A stretch of DNA of 64,000 nt from Planctomycetota bacterium (GCA_021776735.1 JAJFFH010000050.1:147824-211823), one strand, 5' to 3'. Numbered from the stretch's first letter, positions 9,002 to 18,578 are shown. Numbers and translations: made by a program. The notes: generated by a model not told the origin, from the sequence alone.

Positions 9002-10512
9002 AGATCGCGATCGTCCACGGCTACGAGCTCACGGGTTCGGGCAGCAACGAATACACGCGGTATCTGGCGCGCGCGCTGGCGACCCGTGGCCACGACGTTC
9101 ACCTCGTGTGCCGCGAGTCGCGCGCGGCACACGACCTCGTGCCCGGCGCGACCATCCACCAACTGCCGCCGACGCCGGTGCACGCGGTGTTCTTGACCGA
9201 CAAGCAGCGAACCGGCCAGGTCAAGGCGTTCCCGAACCTGACCGACCAGGAGCTCGACGAGTACCACCGCATCTTCATGGCGGCGCTCAAGGAGATCTTC
9301 GCGAAGATCGAGCCGGACCTCGTCCACGCCAACCATGTCGTCTGGGCTCCGGTGGCGTGCGCGGACGCGGGCTATCCGTTCATCGTCTATCCACACGGCA
9401 GCGCCATCGAATACGTCGTGCGCAACGACGACCGCTGCCGCGAGGCGGCCGGACGTGCCCTGCGTGCCGCGCGCGGACTGATTCCCGGTAGCGCCGAGGT
9501 GCGCGACCGCATCCTCGATCTCTATCCCGACGACCGCGAGGCCCTCCTCGAAAAAACCGAGATCGTCGGGGTCGGCGTCGACACCGCACTGTTTCAGCCG
9601 GTGGCGCGCGACGAGCGACGGACCTCGCTCGCGCACCTTGCGGGATCGTACGGAGGCAAAACGAAAGCGCAGCGAACCGAGCTGACACAGCTTTTGGACG
9701 GCGATGCCTTTGACGCGGTAACGCAGTACATGGACGCGTACGATCACGGCGCGCCCGATGCGGAACTGTTTGAGCGGCTCGACGCGCTCGATTGGGACAA
9801 CGGCAAGTTCCTCCTGTTTGTGGGCGCGCTGACAGCCGGCAAGGGCCTGCAGGGACTCCTCGCGGCACTGCCGGCCGTCTTGAAGGAGCACCCGGACACC
9901 CATCTCCTTGTCGTGGGCAGCGGGGCGTACCGCGAAGTGCTCGAAGGGCTCGTGCACGCCATCGGAACCGGCAACCAGCAGTTGTTTACGTGGCTGTCCG
10001 AGCGCGGCTTCGACCTCGACCGCAGCGATGTCAGCGGCTCATGGCCGGACGTGCACGGCGATGTGCCCACGCACCAGGGCCTTGGAGAGCACGTCCACTT
10101 TCTCGGGCGGCTGGACCACGACCTGTTGTGCCGCCTGTTTCCGTGCGTGGATCTCGCGGTGTTTCCGTCCGTGATCCCCGAGGCGTACCCGCTCGTCTTG
10201 ATGGAAGCGCTTTCCAACGGCGTGCTACCGGTGGTGTCGGACTTCAGCGGCTTCTCGGACGGCCTCGCGACGCTCGAGCCCCTGCTCGGACGCGAACTGG
10301 TCGATCGAATGCGCCTGCCGGTCGATGCCGACCGGGTCCAAGGCATCGCCGTCCGTTTGCTGTCTCTTCTGGGTTCCGGCGACCTGGGCGGAGATCTCGG
10401 CACGCGGTTGCGCTCGATCGCGGTCGAGCACTTCGACTGGTCCGTGCGCGCCGAGCAGATGACGGCGGTCTACGCCCGCTTCTTGAGAAACTCGCGCAAC
10501 ACGTCCGTGTAG
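8998..10512 (+). CDS. Glycosyltransferase family 4 protein
   Basis: 504 aa, GTG start overlapping the preceding stop. N-terminal GT-B domain begins MKIAIVHGYELTGSGSNEYTRYLARAL with the glycine-rich loop that binds the acceptor side. The C-terminal GT1 domain has FLLFVGALTAGKGLQGLL, HVHFLGRLDHDLL and the nucleotide-sugar-binding EAYPLVLMEALSNG, where two Glu are seven residues apart as in GT4 retaining enzymes. A middle insertion (about 205-260) is unusual. Substrate not predictable. Near the C-terminus VQGIAVRLLSLLG overlaps a dispersed repeat copy (10345-10354). The 3' end overlaps the convergent hydrolase gene by 43 bp. Confidence 0.85.
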   Translation: MKIAIVHGYELTGSGSNEYTRYLARALATRGHDVHLVCRESRAAHDLVPGATIHQLPPTPVHAVFLTDKQRTGQVKAFPNLTDQELDEYHRIFMAALKEIFAKIEPDLVHANHVVWAPVACADAGYPFIVYPHGSAIEYVVRNDDRCREAAGRALRAARGLIPGSAEVRDRILDLYPDDREALLEKTEIVGVGVDTALFQPVARDERRTSLAHLAGSYGGKTKAQRTELTQLLDGDAFDAVTQYMDAYDHGAPDAELFERLDALDWDNGKFLLFVGALTAGKGLQGLLAALPAVLKEHPDTHLLVVGSGAYREVLEGLVHAIGTGNQQLFTWLSERGFDLDRSDVSGSWPDVHGDVPTHQGLGEHVHFLGRLDHDLLCRLFPCVDLAVFPSVIPEAYPLVLMEALSNGVLPVVSDFSGFSDGLATLEPLLGRELVDRMRLPVDADRVQGIAVRLLSLLGSGDLGGDLGTRLRSIAVEHFDWSVRAEQMTAVYARFLRNSRNTSV

Positions 10513-11234
10513 GCGTCGCCGATGTTGTTATGGCCACGGCCGGCGATGGCGTGCCAACGCTTGGGCTCCGCGAGCGCGTCGAACAGTCTTTGACCGTGCT
10601 TGATCGGCACGATGCGATCACGCTTGCCATGCACGACCAGCTTCGGGCACGTGAGCCCGCCCGCCGTGTCGCGGTTGTCGAAGCGGTCCTTCATGATCCA
10701 CTTCGCCGGCAGAAACGGGTAGGCGCCCTGCGCCACGTCGCCGTAGTCGATCGCGCCGCTTTGCAGGACGAGCGCTGCCGGAGGTTGGCGGGCCGCGAGC
10801 GCCAGGGCGACGCCGCAGCCGATCGATTCGCCGAGATACACGAGCCGCTTGTGGCCGCGCGTTTTCAGCCACGCAACGGCCGCCTCGGCGTCGTCGATCA
10901 GGCCGGCTTCGGTCGGACTGCCGGTGCTGCCGCCGTAACCGCGGTAGTCGAGCAGCAGCGTCGCGTGGGTCGGTGAGCAGTACTGCAGCCGATGAGCACG
11001 GTGACCCGCGTTGCCGTGCAGCACAAGCACGGCGGGATCGGCGCCGGGGAAGTACCACGCGCGCAACTTCACGCCGTCCGTGGAGTCGATCGTGACGTCT
11101 TCCGCGCCGGGCGGCGCCGCCGGATCTGACGGATCCGGAAAATACTGCAACCGGCGCTGAAACAGCCACATCGCGACGCACAGCAGGGCGTACACGCTGG
11201 CCGCGAACATCAGGGCGCGGCGCAGGCGTCTCAT
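10470..11234 (-). CDS. Alpha/beta hydrolase (BEM46/YfhR-like), membrane-anchored
   Basis: 254 aa. An N-terminal hydrophobic segment (LMFAASVYALLCVAMWLF, about 8-25) is followed by the alpha/beta-hydrolase core: PAVLVLHGNAGHR (oxyanion loop), LLLDYRGYGGSTGSPTEAG, nucleophile elbow YLGESIGCG (Ser in GESIG), acid in HGKRDRIVP and the catalytic His in AGRGHNN. This layout is that of the BEM46/YfhR serine hydrolases of unknown substrate. ATG 11234 places the membrane segment at the start. It is 29 bp downstream of fumC on the same strand and could be cotranscribed with it. Confidence 0.85.
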   Translation of the reverse strand: MRRLRRALMFAASVYALLCVAMWLFQRRLQYFPDPSDPAAPPGAEDVTIDSTDGVKLRAWYFPGADPAVLVLHGNAGHRAHRLQYCSPTHATLLLDYRGYGGSTGSPTEAGLIDDAEAAVAWLKTRGHKRLVYLGESIGCGVALALAARQPPAALVLQSGAIDYGDVAQGAYPFLPAKWIMKDRFDNRDTAGGLTCPKLVVHGKRDRIVPIKHGQRLFDALAEPKRWHAIAGRGHNNIGDAYTDVLREFLKKRA

Positions 11235-11263
11235 CGCAGCGTGTTTTCTTGGGGGGGCGGGGG

Positions 11264-12628
11264 CTACGTCATGGAGCGGACGTCGAGGAGCTTGTCGAGG
11301 TTCTCGATACCCATTTCCTCGGCGACCTGGCGTACCGTGCGGTTTTCGGCAAACGCCTTCTTGGCGATCGCCGACGCCTTGTCGTAGCCGATGTGGGGCA
11401 CGAGCGCCGTGCACAGCATCAGGCTCTTTTCGATGAGTTCCGCACAGCGCTCCTCGTCGGCTTCGATGCCGGCGACGCAGCGCGAGGCGAACGTCGTGCA
11501 GCCCGTCGTGAGGATGTGGATGGACTCGAGAAGTCCGTCCGCAAGCAGCGGGATCGAGACGTTGAGTTCGAAGACGCCGCTCGCGCCGCCCGCCACGATC
11601 GCGGCGTCGTTGCCGATCACGCGAAACGCGACCTGAATCAGCATCTCGCTCATGACCGGATTCACCTTGCCGGGCATGATCGACGAGCCGGGCTGGGTCG
11701 CGGGCAACCGAATCTCGCCGATGCCGCAACGCGGCCCCGAGCCGAGAAAGCGGATATCGTTGGCGATGCGGATCAGGGAAACCGCGACGGTGCGCAGCGC
11801 CGCGGACAACTCGACGGCGGCGTCGCGCGCCGCCTGCGCCTCGAAGTGATCGGACACCTCTCCGAACGGAAGGCCGGTCGCCTCGGCGATGCGCTCGACC
11901 GTGCCCATCGCGAATCCCGGCGGACAGTTGATGCCGGTGCCGACCGCGGTTCCGCCGAGCGCGAGCTCCAACAGGCGCGGAAGCGTGTTCTCCACGCGAG
12001 TGATGCCGCGCTCGATTTGGGCCGCGTAGCCCGAAAACACCTGTCCGAGCCGCACGGGCGTCGCGTCCTGAAGATGCGTGCGGCCGATTTTCAGAACGTG
12101 GCAAAAGGCCTCGGCCTTGTGGTCGAGCGACTCGTGCAGGGTACGCAGCGACGGCAACAGGCGCTTGTAGATCTCTTCGGCGCACGCGATGTGCAGCGCG
12201 GACGGCATCGTGTCGTTGCTCGACTGGCCGCGGTTGACGTGGTCGTTGGGATGACAGACATCGCGGCTGCCGACCGGCTTGTCGAGAAGCTGGCAGACGC
12301 GGTTCGCGATGACCTCGTTCGCGTTCATGTTCGTCGAGGTCGCCGACCCGGTCTGAAAGACATCGATGGGAAAATGCTCGTCGAGCTTGCCGTCCGCAAC
12401 CTCCCCCGCCGCGCCGGCGATGACCTTCGCCAGTTCCGCGTCGAGCTCGCCCAGCGCCGCATTCGTCTGCGCGGCAGCCTGCTTGATCAGCCCCACGGCC
12501 CGCAGGAACGGACGCGGAAGCGGCCGCCCGCTGATCGGAAAGTTGTCGATGGCGCGTTGCGTGGACGCCCCGAAGAGTGCGTCGGCGGGAACCTCGACCA
12601 AGCCCATGGAGTCGGTTTCAGTACGCAT
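11264..12628 (-). CDS. fumC: Class II fumarate hydratase
   Basis: 454 aa, the usual length for FumC. It catalyses the reversible hydration of fumarate to (S)-malate in the TCA cycle. Visible signatures are the substrate-binding SGSATSTNMNANEV equivalent (QTGSATSTNMNANEV, about 92-106), HPNDHVNRGQSSND (about 126-139), GRTHLQDATPVRLGQ and the fumarase/aspartase signature GSSIMPGKVNPV (about 316-327) carrying the catalytic Ser. It ends with the short C-terminal domain. Aspartase is the main alternative, but the TGSATSTNMN and HVNRGQSSND segments fit fumarase. Upstream lies a palindrome-rich spacer that separates it from galK. Confidence 0.95.
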   Translation of the reverse strand: MRTETDSMGLVEVPADALFGASTQRAIDNFPISGRPLPRPFLRAVGLIKQAAAQTNAALGELDAELAKVIAGAAGEVADGKLDEHFPIDVFQTGSATSTNMNANEVIANRVCQLLDKPVGSRDVCHPNDHVNRGQSSNDTMPSALHIACAEEIYKRLLPSLRTLHESLDHKAEAFCHVLKIGRTHLQDATPVRLGQVFSGYAAQIERGITRVENTLPRLLELALGGTAVGTGINCPPGFAMGTVERIAEATGLPFGEVSDHFEAQAARDAAVELSAALRTVAVSLIRIANDIRFLGSGPRCGIGEIRLPATQPGSSIMPGKVNPVMSEMLIQVAFRVIGNDAAIVAGGASGVFELNVSIPLLADGLLESIHILTTGCTTFASRCVAGIEADEERCAELIEKSLMLCTALVPHIGYDKASAIAKKAFAENRTVRQVAEEMGIENLDKLLDVRSMT

Positions 12629-12643
12629 GCGGTGATCTTACTG

Positions 12644-12929
12644 CGAAAATCGCCTGCGGCGATTTTCGTTGGGGCGTGCGCGACGCGCCTTTCGGCGCGT
12701 TGAACGCACACAACAGGAACGGACGGCGATTTCTTCGGGGCGCCAAAGCCAACGGGGTTCCGGGCGACTTGCCCGCGCTTGTGGCACCGACATCGCCGTC
12801 CGTTCCTGTACGTCCGTTTCTGCCGCGATGCGACCAGCCACGGGCACAGATCGCGGTTCGACGGCCCGCTCCGAACGCAGACACGGGGTCCGTTCACCCG
12901 CTACCGAAAAGCGCCGCAGGCGATTCTCG
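12644..12929. repeat. Nested inverted repeats between galK and fumC
   Basis: The 300-bp spacer has no gene but has ordered structure. Outer elements are a perfect 11-bp-stem palindrome at 12644-12668 (CGAAAATCGCC-TGC-mirror) and a degenerate copy at 12905-12929 directly after the galK stop. Inside lie two oppositely oriented 18-nt copies of the dispersed motif, 12713-12730 (ACAGGAACGGACGGCGAT) and 12792-12809, which are perfect inverted repeats 61 nt apart. No poly-T follows the hairpins, so they are not typical intrinsic terminators. A third palindrome of the same type overlaps the 3' end of the phosphoesterase gene at 41951-41975. Confidence 0.75.
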
Positions 12930-13850
12930 CTACTCCGCAAGGCTCCGACTAAGGCCTTCGTCGCTTGCCAGCCGCACGCCGCCCTCCAACATCGTGCCCG
13001 GTTCGGCCAGGGCGAGTACCGTGCCGCCCCAGCCGGCGCCGATCAGACGCGCGCCGAACACGCTGCGGACCCTGCTGAGTTGATCCACGAGCGCGTCGGA
13101 TTCGGGCGTCGTGCAACGGTAGTTGTCGCGCAGCGAAGCGTGGCATTCGTTCATCAGTTCGCCGAGCGCGCGCAGGTCGCCACGTTCGAGTGCCTCGATG
13201 CCCCACGCCACGCGTTCGGTTTCTTCGGCGACGTGGCGGGCGGCGTCGGTGCCCGGCGTGGCGGCTTCCGCCTGGCGTTCGGCGTAGCGGGTGTCCGCGA
13301 GACGGCGCTCGAGGCCGGAGTCGAACACGAGGAGTTCGCAGTGCGCAAGTTCCAGGTGATAGAAAGTGCCGTCCGAGCAGTCGAGCGCCATCGCGTGTCC
13401 GCCGATCGCGCACGCCGCCGTCGCCTGATCCATGAGGCCGCAGGGGACGCCGACGCCTTCGTTCTCCGCCCTTTGGCACACCTGCGTGAGTTCGAACGGC
13501 GAGAGATCGCAGACCGCGCCGGCGACCGCGACTTCCAGTGCGGCCGATGATCCGAGGCCGCGGCACTCCGGCAGGCGCGAGTTGATCTCGAGCCGCCCGG
13601 GGGTGAGCGTGACATCGTCCCGCGCCTCCAGGACATCGAGGACCGAGCGAACGTAACGCGTCCAATCGCCGTCGTCGTCGTGTCCTTCCGAGGCGAACAC
13701 CCAGCGGTCGCCCGGGGTGTACGTCACGGTCGTGCGCAGGCTGATCGCGACGGGCAGGACCGTGCCACCCTGGTGGTCGAGATGTTCGCCGAGCAACACG
13801 ACGCGTCCGGGCGCGGACGCAACGCGGGCAACCGTTAGCTCCGGCGCCAT
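12930..13850 (-). CDS. Galactokinase-like GHMP kinase
   Basis: 306 aa. The N-terminal signature APGRVVLLGEHLDHQGGTVLPVAI (about 13-36) corresponds to the galactokinase signature GRVNLIGEHTDYNGG. The ATP-binding GHMP motif PECRGLGSSAALEVA (about 93-107) and the C-terminal GHMP motif GAGWGGTVLALAE are present. GalK phosphorylates galactose at C1 for the Leloir pathway; other sugar kinases of the GHMP family cannot be excluded because the protein is shorter than typical GalK (about 380 aa) and the Leloir partner genes are not adjacent. The start at ATG 13850 overlaps the end of the upstream gene by 16 bp, suggesting translational coupling. Confidence 0.8.
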   Translation of the reverse strand: MAPELTVARVASAPGRVVLLGEHLDHQGGTVLPVAISLRTTVTYTPGDRWVFASEGHDDDGDWTRYVRSVLDVLEARDDVTLTPGRLEINSRLPECRGLGSSAALEVAVAGAVCDLSPFELTQVCQRAENEGVGVPCGLMDQATAACAIGGHAMALDCSDGTFYHLELAHCELLVFDSGLERRLADTRYAERQAEAATPGTDAARHVAEETERVAWGIEALERGDLRALGELMNECHASLRDNYRCTTPESDALVDQLSRVRSVFGARLIGAGWGGTVLALAEPGTMLEGGVRLASDEGLSRSLAE

Positions 13851-15553
13851 TCCCGCTCCAGATGCTTCTTGAAGTCTTTCAAGAACGCCTCGGCCTTCTC
13901 GGTCTTGAGCGCGGGCACCGTGCGCGGCGCGCCCTTGCCCTTGCCCTTGCCCTTGCCTTCGAGCAGCTTGCGCCACTTGCGAAACATCGCGTTCGGCTCG
14001 CCCTTCCCAAACAGCATCGCACTCGTGTAGGCCCAGGCGAACGCGGCGTTGTCGGGCGTGTCGGCTTTCAGATAAACAGCGTGGGAGAGATTCGTGATCT
14101 CGTGCAACGACGGCTGACTCTCCGCGTCCGTCTTCCGGATCACGATGGCGACGTAGCCCGGATGCGCCGTATTCGGTTTCTCGCCGGTCCGCCCTGCCGC
14201 TTCCATGCAAGCCACGAGGCCCGCGCGCAGCCACGGCGGGCAGCGCGCGCCCAGGTCGCGCGCCAGCGACGCTTCCGCCAGCGCCGCGAACACCCGGCCC
14301 GTCCATGATCCGCGCTTTTGTTTTTCCGCCGGCGGCGACGTGACGACAACGAGACTTGTGCGCGGATTGAACGCTGCCGGCGGCTCTCCGAATCCGTCGC
14401 TCGCGGCCCCGAACTCCTCGGCGGTCACCACATGAACGTGCAGCGGCGTCGCTTTCTTGTCGCGCCCCACGCCCGCACGGCTCCAACGCTTGTCAAAACG
14501 CGTCACGGTCTTGGCGACGACCCCGAGCACGATCTCGTGCGCTGTGGCGGCGTGCACGGTGGCTTTCTTGCCCAGCGCCTTGTGGATGTCACCGGGCACT
14601 TCGGTCGGATCCCGGTAGCCGCCAACGAGGAACACGATCGACTTCGCCACTTCATCCGCGACCGCGCGAAACTTCTCGAAGCTGCCCTTGCGGACGGACA
14701 GCGCGAGCGCGTAGCCCTTGCCCCCCGCGGTCAGCCCGACGACGTAGTCCATCCACCCGGTCTTGCGGTTCGACACGATGATGCGCGGCGGCGCGCCCTT
14801 GAGCTTGCGAACGGTGAGGCCGGAACCGTACGTCTGCCGCCATTCGGTCGCAAGGCTGGTGATGACGAGGTTGGGGTTCGAGACGTCGCCGCGCTCAAGC
14901 AGGCGGATCGCGGGGCCGGTGCGCGAGCCCTTCAACCCCAAAAAGATCACCTCCTGCTCGCTCGCTTTCGGCTTGAGCGGCTTCCACTTACCGGGAGCGA
15001 CGAGCGAAACCAGTCCGGCGGTGTCGTAGACCCGCCGCGCCTTGGCTTCCGGCGCCGCCGTCCCATCCCCCGCGGTCGAAGCATTCACCGACGCGACGAT
15101 CGCCTCGATCTGCTTGGCCCAACGGTCGTCGTACATCTTGAGCGGTGAGGAACACGAAATCACGAGACCGTCGTCGCCGTCGGCCACGAACGCGCGCACG
15201 ATCACCTTGCTCTGGCCCGGGATGTTCATGCGGTAGCCGTAGTACGGCTCATCGACCTTTTTCACTTCGGCCCCGGCGTACTGGCCGGAGTCGTACTTCA
15301 GGTACCGGTCGCGCTGGGCATCGACATCGGACTGGTCCTCCTCCCGCACGATCAGGAGATCATGGCCGCCGCCATAGCGGCCGCTGGCCCGCAGGACGAT
15401 GTTCCCGGAGATCGCGGACGACCTCCATTTCTTGGGCACCTTGACGGAGATCCGCTCGGACTTGTCCTTGAGAATCTTGTGTCCGGTCGGAAACGGGTTG
15501 TCCCCGGCCACCGCCACAACGCACAAAACCAAAAGCGCAGCGCCTTTTCGCAT
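13835..15553 (-). CDS. Secreted protein of unknown function
   Basis: 572 aa. The N-terminus MRKGAALLVLCVVAVAGDNPF is a signal peptide; ATG 15553 is chosen for that reason over an upstream ATG at 15607. Two or three beta-rich repeats with the pattern ISVKVPKKWRSS / VSLVAPGKWKPL resemble the PsbP/DUF1795-like domains of planctomycete exported proteins. The second half contains AHEIVLGVVAKTVTRFDKRW, a surface-associated helix pattern and PPWLRAGLVACMEAAGR, which resembles the peptidase-MA helix region but lacks an HExxH motif. The C-terminal tail has a striking EGKGKGKGKGAPR repeat. Its stop overlaps the galactokinase start. Confidence 0.7.
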   Translation of the reverse strand: MRKGAALLVLCVVAVAGDNPFPTGHKILKDKSERISVKVPKKWRSSAISGNIVLRASGRYGGGHDLLIVREEDQSDVDAQRDRYLKYDSGQYAGAEVKKVDEPYYGYRMNIPGQSKVIVRAFVADGDDGLVISCSSPLKMYDDRWAKQIEAIVASVNASTAGDGTAAPEAKARRVYDTAGLVSLVAPGKWKPLKPKASEQEVIFLGLKGSRTGPAIRLLERGDVSNPNLVITSLATEWRQTYGSGLTVRKLKGAPPRIIVSNRKTGWMDYVVGLTAGGKGYALALSVRKGSFEKFRAVADEVAKSIVFLVGGYRDPTEVPGDIHKALGKKATVHAATAHEIVLGVVAKTVTRFDKRWSRAGVGRDKKATPLHVHVVTAEEFGAASDGFGEPPAAFNPRTSLVVVTSPPAEKQKRGSWTGRVFAALAEASLARDLGARCPPWLRAGLVACMEAAGRTGEKPNTAHPGYVAIVIRKTDAESQPSLHEITNLSHAVYLKADTPDNAAFAWAYTSAMLFGKGEPNAMFRKWRKLLEGKGKGKGKGAPRTVPALKTEKAEAFLKDFKKHLEREWRRS

Positions 15554-15988
15554 GAACGTGTTGTAACCGAGACGCGCGAATCTCGGATCCGTGGTGTTAG
15601 CCCGCATTGTTCATGGCCACGTGGAGCATCGGGCCGATGCGTTTGCGCGAAAGCAGTCCTTTGGATGGCACCGGCACCGTTCAAGCGTTCCGGTCCGCGT
15701 GGTCGTGAACAACGCGGGCCAGGCGAAGGCGGGGACCTGAAATGGGCGACGGCTCCGGGGCGGGTGCCACGGAGCCGTCGTTGGACAGAGGAAAGGGGGT
15801 TGGATTGGTCTTTTGCAAGGACTGGTTTGTACGCACCAGTTGTATAGCGAAGGGTGTGCCAAGGGGTTTGCCGAGTTTTTGTGCACCGTGATGAACGAAA
15901 CGGCACAATGCTCCCGCAAAACGTCCGCCCAAGTTCACGTTTTCGCCCGTCTTCGCGCCTCCCTCCGCCCCCGAGCCCCCTTCCCCCC
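15554..15988. other. 435-bp divergent intergenic region with one strong hairpin
   Basis: Located between a minus-strand and a plus-strand gene, so it must carry both promoters. A perfect 9-bp stem (GACGGCTCC / GGAGCCGTC, 15748-15779, 14-nt loop) is the only strong structure. Nearby TTGCAA (15813-15818) and TGTATA (15841-15846) resemble promoter boxes but are not at standard spacing. A smaller stem ACTGG/CCAGT (15821-15840) overlaps them. No ORF with coding character was found. Confidence 0.45.
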
Positions 15989-17542
15989 ATGTTCGCTTCG
16001 GTTCTGATCCTGCTCGCCCTGTTTCCGCTCGCGCCCGACGTGGCCGACCTCGCGAAGACGCTGAAGCGGCACGCGAAGGAGCCGTACGAACAGCGCAAGC
16101 GCACGGATGCGATCCGCAAGCTGGGCGGCCTCGGAACGGTGGAGTCGACGCGCGCGCTCGAGACGCTGCTTGAGGATCCGTTCGTGCACGTCCGCGACGC
16201 GACGGTGTCGGCGTTCATCGCGCTCAAGAAGCGTCCGCCCGCGGCGCGCGAAGAGTCGGTGAAACTCCTGGGCGGGTTCTTGAGTCGCCGCCGCCGTTCC
16301 GAGACGCGCCGCCATCTGGCGACCGCTCTCGGGCTGATCGGGGATCGCGCGGCGGTGCCGGCGTTGCTGGCGGTACTGCACAAGGAAAAGGACCCGTTGG
16401 TCCTCGCTGCGGTGGCCGAGGCGTTGTCGCGGTTGCATGACGAGCGGGCGGTCGATGCACTCAAGAAAAAGGCGCAGGACTCCGCCCCGGCGCGGTCGGC
16501 GTGCCTGCGCGCGCTGGGCTGGTTCGAAAGCACGGGTGCGTTCGCGCACGCGTATCGCAAGGATCCCTCCGACGACGTGAAGGCGGCGGTCGTGGAGGTC
16601 TTGGCGCGACGAAACAAGCCGGTGCTGCCGGAGCACGAGGCGTCAGGGGCGGACGGCGAACGCTTCGGGATCGCGCTCGCGGAAACGCTCCACAACGTGC
16701 GCGATCAGGCGTTGCGACGCCGACGGGCGGCGGCCCTCTTGGGCCATCCGTCCTGGCGCGTGCGCGCGGCGGCGATCGCGGGCGTGGAGAAGCTCCGGGA
16801 TCCTTCACTGCTTGCCGACCTCGTGGAGCGGCTCGCGAGAGAACCGGGGCGGTTGCGCGGCGACGCCTGGAACGCGTTGCGCGCGCTGACGGGCAAGGAG
16901 ATTCCTCCGGATCCCGAACAGTGGCGCGCACTGCTGCCGATGGTCGAGTTGCCGGACGCGGGCGGCAAGCGCAAGGCGAAGGGGCTGCGGGCGACGGCGG
17001 CGTACTTCGAGATCCCGGTGTATAGCCAGCGCATTGGGTTCGTGTTCGACGTATCGGGCAGCATGCGTGACGACGGCAAGATCGAGAAGGCGCGCGAGCA
17101 GTTCGCGGCCACGGCGGCCAAACTCGCGCGCGATCAGCGGTACGACCTGTTCGCGTACCGATACCTGCTCAAGTACCCGCCGCGACCGAAGCTCGAGCGC
17201 GCCTTCGGCAAGCTGGTTCCCGGCAAGGCCCGCGCTGCCGCGCGCTGGCTCAAGAAGCAGCCCGCCCGCGGGGGCGGCGCGATCTACGACGCGCTGGTCG
17301 CCGCCATGGACGACCCGGAGGTCGATACGATCTTTTTGTTGTCCGACGGCGTGCCCAGTTTTGGGACGGTCTCGCGCGACTTCCGGGTGCTCCAGGAAGT
17401 GCGCCGGCACAACCGCTGGCGCCGCGTGGCCATCCACACGATCCTGCTCGGAACGCGCGGCACGGACCGCCGTTTCATGTCCCGGCTGGCGGCGGAAAAC
17501 GGCGGCGTCGCGGTGGACGGTACGGGGCAGGTGCTGCGCTAG
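15989..17542 (+). CDS. Secreted HEAT-repeat + von Willebrand factor A protein
   Basis: 517 aa. Short signal (MFASVLILLALFPLAPDV), HEAT/PBS-lyase-like repeats over about 30-310 (AIRKLGGLGTVESTRALETLL, HLATALGLIGDRAAVPALLAVL, AVAEALSRLHDERAVDALKKK), then a VWA domain at about 345-515. The MIDAS motif is intact: GFVFDVSGSMRDDGK (DxSxS), a Thr/Gly region around ARGGGAIYDALVAAMDD and DTIFLLSDGVPSFG. HEAT+VWA lipoproteins or exported proteins are common in planctomycetes, with no defined function; a metal-dependent ligand-binding role is expected. Confidence 0.85.
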   Translation: MFASVLILLALFPLAPDVADLAKTLKRHAKEPYEQRKRTDAIRKLGGLGTVESTRALETLLEDPFVHVRDATVSAFIALKKRPPAAREESVKLLGGFLSRRRRSETRRHLATALGLIGDRAAVPALLAVLHKEKDPLVLAAVAEALSRLHDERAVDALKKKAQDSAPARSACLRALGWFESTGAFAHAYRKDPSDDVKAAVVEVLARRNKPVLPEHEASGADGERFGIALAETLHNVRDQALRRRRAAALLGHPSWRVRAAAIAGVEKLRDPSLLADLVERLAREPGRLRGDAWNALRALTGKEIPPDPEQWRALLPMVELPDAGGKRKAKGLRATAAYFEIPVYSQRIGFVFDVSGSMRDDGKIEKAREQFAATAAKLARDQRYDLFAYRYLLKYPPRPKLERAFGKLVPGKARAAARWLKKQPARGGGAIYDALVAAMDDPEVDTIFLLSDGVPSFGTVSRDFRVLQEVRRHNRWRRVAIHTILLGTRGTDRRFMSRLAAENGGVAVDGTGQVLR

Positions 17543-17624
17543 GGAACCTGCCGCCCCCGCCCCCCCAGAACCTGCCGCCCACCCTCACCCTTATCTCTGT
17601 CCTCGATTGAGGTAACATGAAGTG

Positions 17625-18578
17625 ATGAGGCTGTCGGTTCTTCTCGTCCTGATTCTCGTCTCGGCATCGGCAAGCGCCGAAGACCTGCTGGAAACCTCCC
17701 GACCGAGTCCGGTCGAACGGCGCAAGCGCGAGGAAGCCACCAAGCTGTGGATGAAGACCGCCGACGTCCGGGATGCGCTCGCGCTGAATCAGCGCGGCAG
17801 AAGGCAGATCAAGGACGGCAAGCCCAAGGTCGAGATGCCGCCGCCGGCGCGGTTGCGCGAGGCCCTGGCGCAGATCGAGGACGTCGTGCAGAAGCTCGAA
17901 CGCTCCTTGGGCAAGGAGTGGAACGGCGCGGCCAACGAGCAACTCGCGCAGGCGGTCAAGGTCTGGTTCAAGCTGCGCGAGATCGTGCCCGCGGAGGCCG
18001 AGCCGACCGACCCCGACGCGGCCAAAAAGGCGCGCAAGCAAAAGGAGACCGCACGCCGCCAGCGACTACGGGGCGCGCGTCGCTTCGTCCTCGACTACTA
18101 CAAGGCGCGCAAGTACTCGTCCCTGTTCCACCAATGCCGCAAGTGCGACGGCCGCGGCGAACACCGTTCGCCTTTCGGGGGCGACTCGCGCACTTGTCCG
18201 ACCTGCGGCGGCGCGGGCAAGTACCTCAACCGCAAGAACGTGCTGCGCTGCTCGTGGCTGGCGCACAGCCCGCTGTATCGCGCGCGCGGCCGCAACGAGA
18301 GCCGCGTCAACCGGCTCGCGAACACCGCCGCGTCGCGGCCGGCCAAGCTCGGTCCGTTCGTCAGCACCGTGACCGTCAAGGGTCAGCCGGAAGACCACAA
18401 TGTGTGGGTTCGCCTCAAGCTCGAAAGCCGCAAGAGCGCGGAGCCCGGCAAGCGCGGCGGCAAAAAAGAGATCGAGACCGTCGTCGTCTACCGCGTAGGC
18501 GCCGTCTGGTACCTCTACGACAAGCGGCACGACGGCAAGGTCCTCAAGATCGAGGACGAAGAAGAAGCTGGATCGTAG
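17625..18578 (+). CDS. Exported protein with a DnaJ-type Cys-rich zinc-finger-like segment
   Basis: 317 aa with a signal peptide (MRLSVLLVLILVSASASAED). A helical, charged first half (VQKLERSLGKEW, FKLREIVPAEAE) is followed at about 165-205 by CRKCDGRGEHRSPFGGDSR and CPTCGGAGKY. This is a pair of CxxCxGxG elements like those of DnaJ zinc fingers, a motif planctomycetes often use in exported proteins. Two of the four DnaJ repeats are present, so one zinc could be held. The C-terminal part ends with VGAVWYLYDKRHDGKVLKIEDEEE. GTG 17622 directly precedes ATG 17625; GAGG upstream fits the ATG. Function unknown. Confidence 0.75.
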   Translation: MRLSVLLVLILVSASASAEDLLETSRPSPVERRKREEATKLWMKTADVRDALALNQRGRRQIKDGKPKVEMPPPARLREALAQIEDVVQKLERSLGKEWNGAANEQLAQAVKVWFKLREIVPAEAEPTDPDAAKKARKQKETARRQRLRGARRFVLDYYKARKYSSLFHQCRKCDGRGEHRSPFGGDSRTCPTCGGAGKYLNRKNVLRCSWLAHSPLYRARGRNESRVNRLANTAASRPAKLGPFVSTVTVKGQPEDHNVWVRLKLESRKSAEPGKRGGKKEIETVVVYRVGAVWYLYDKRHDGKVLKIEDEEEAGS

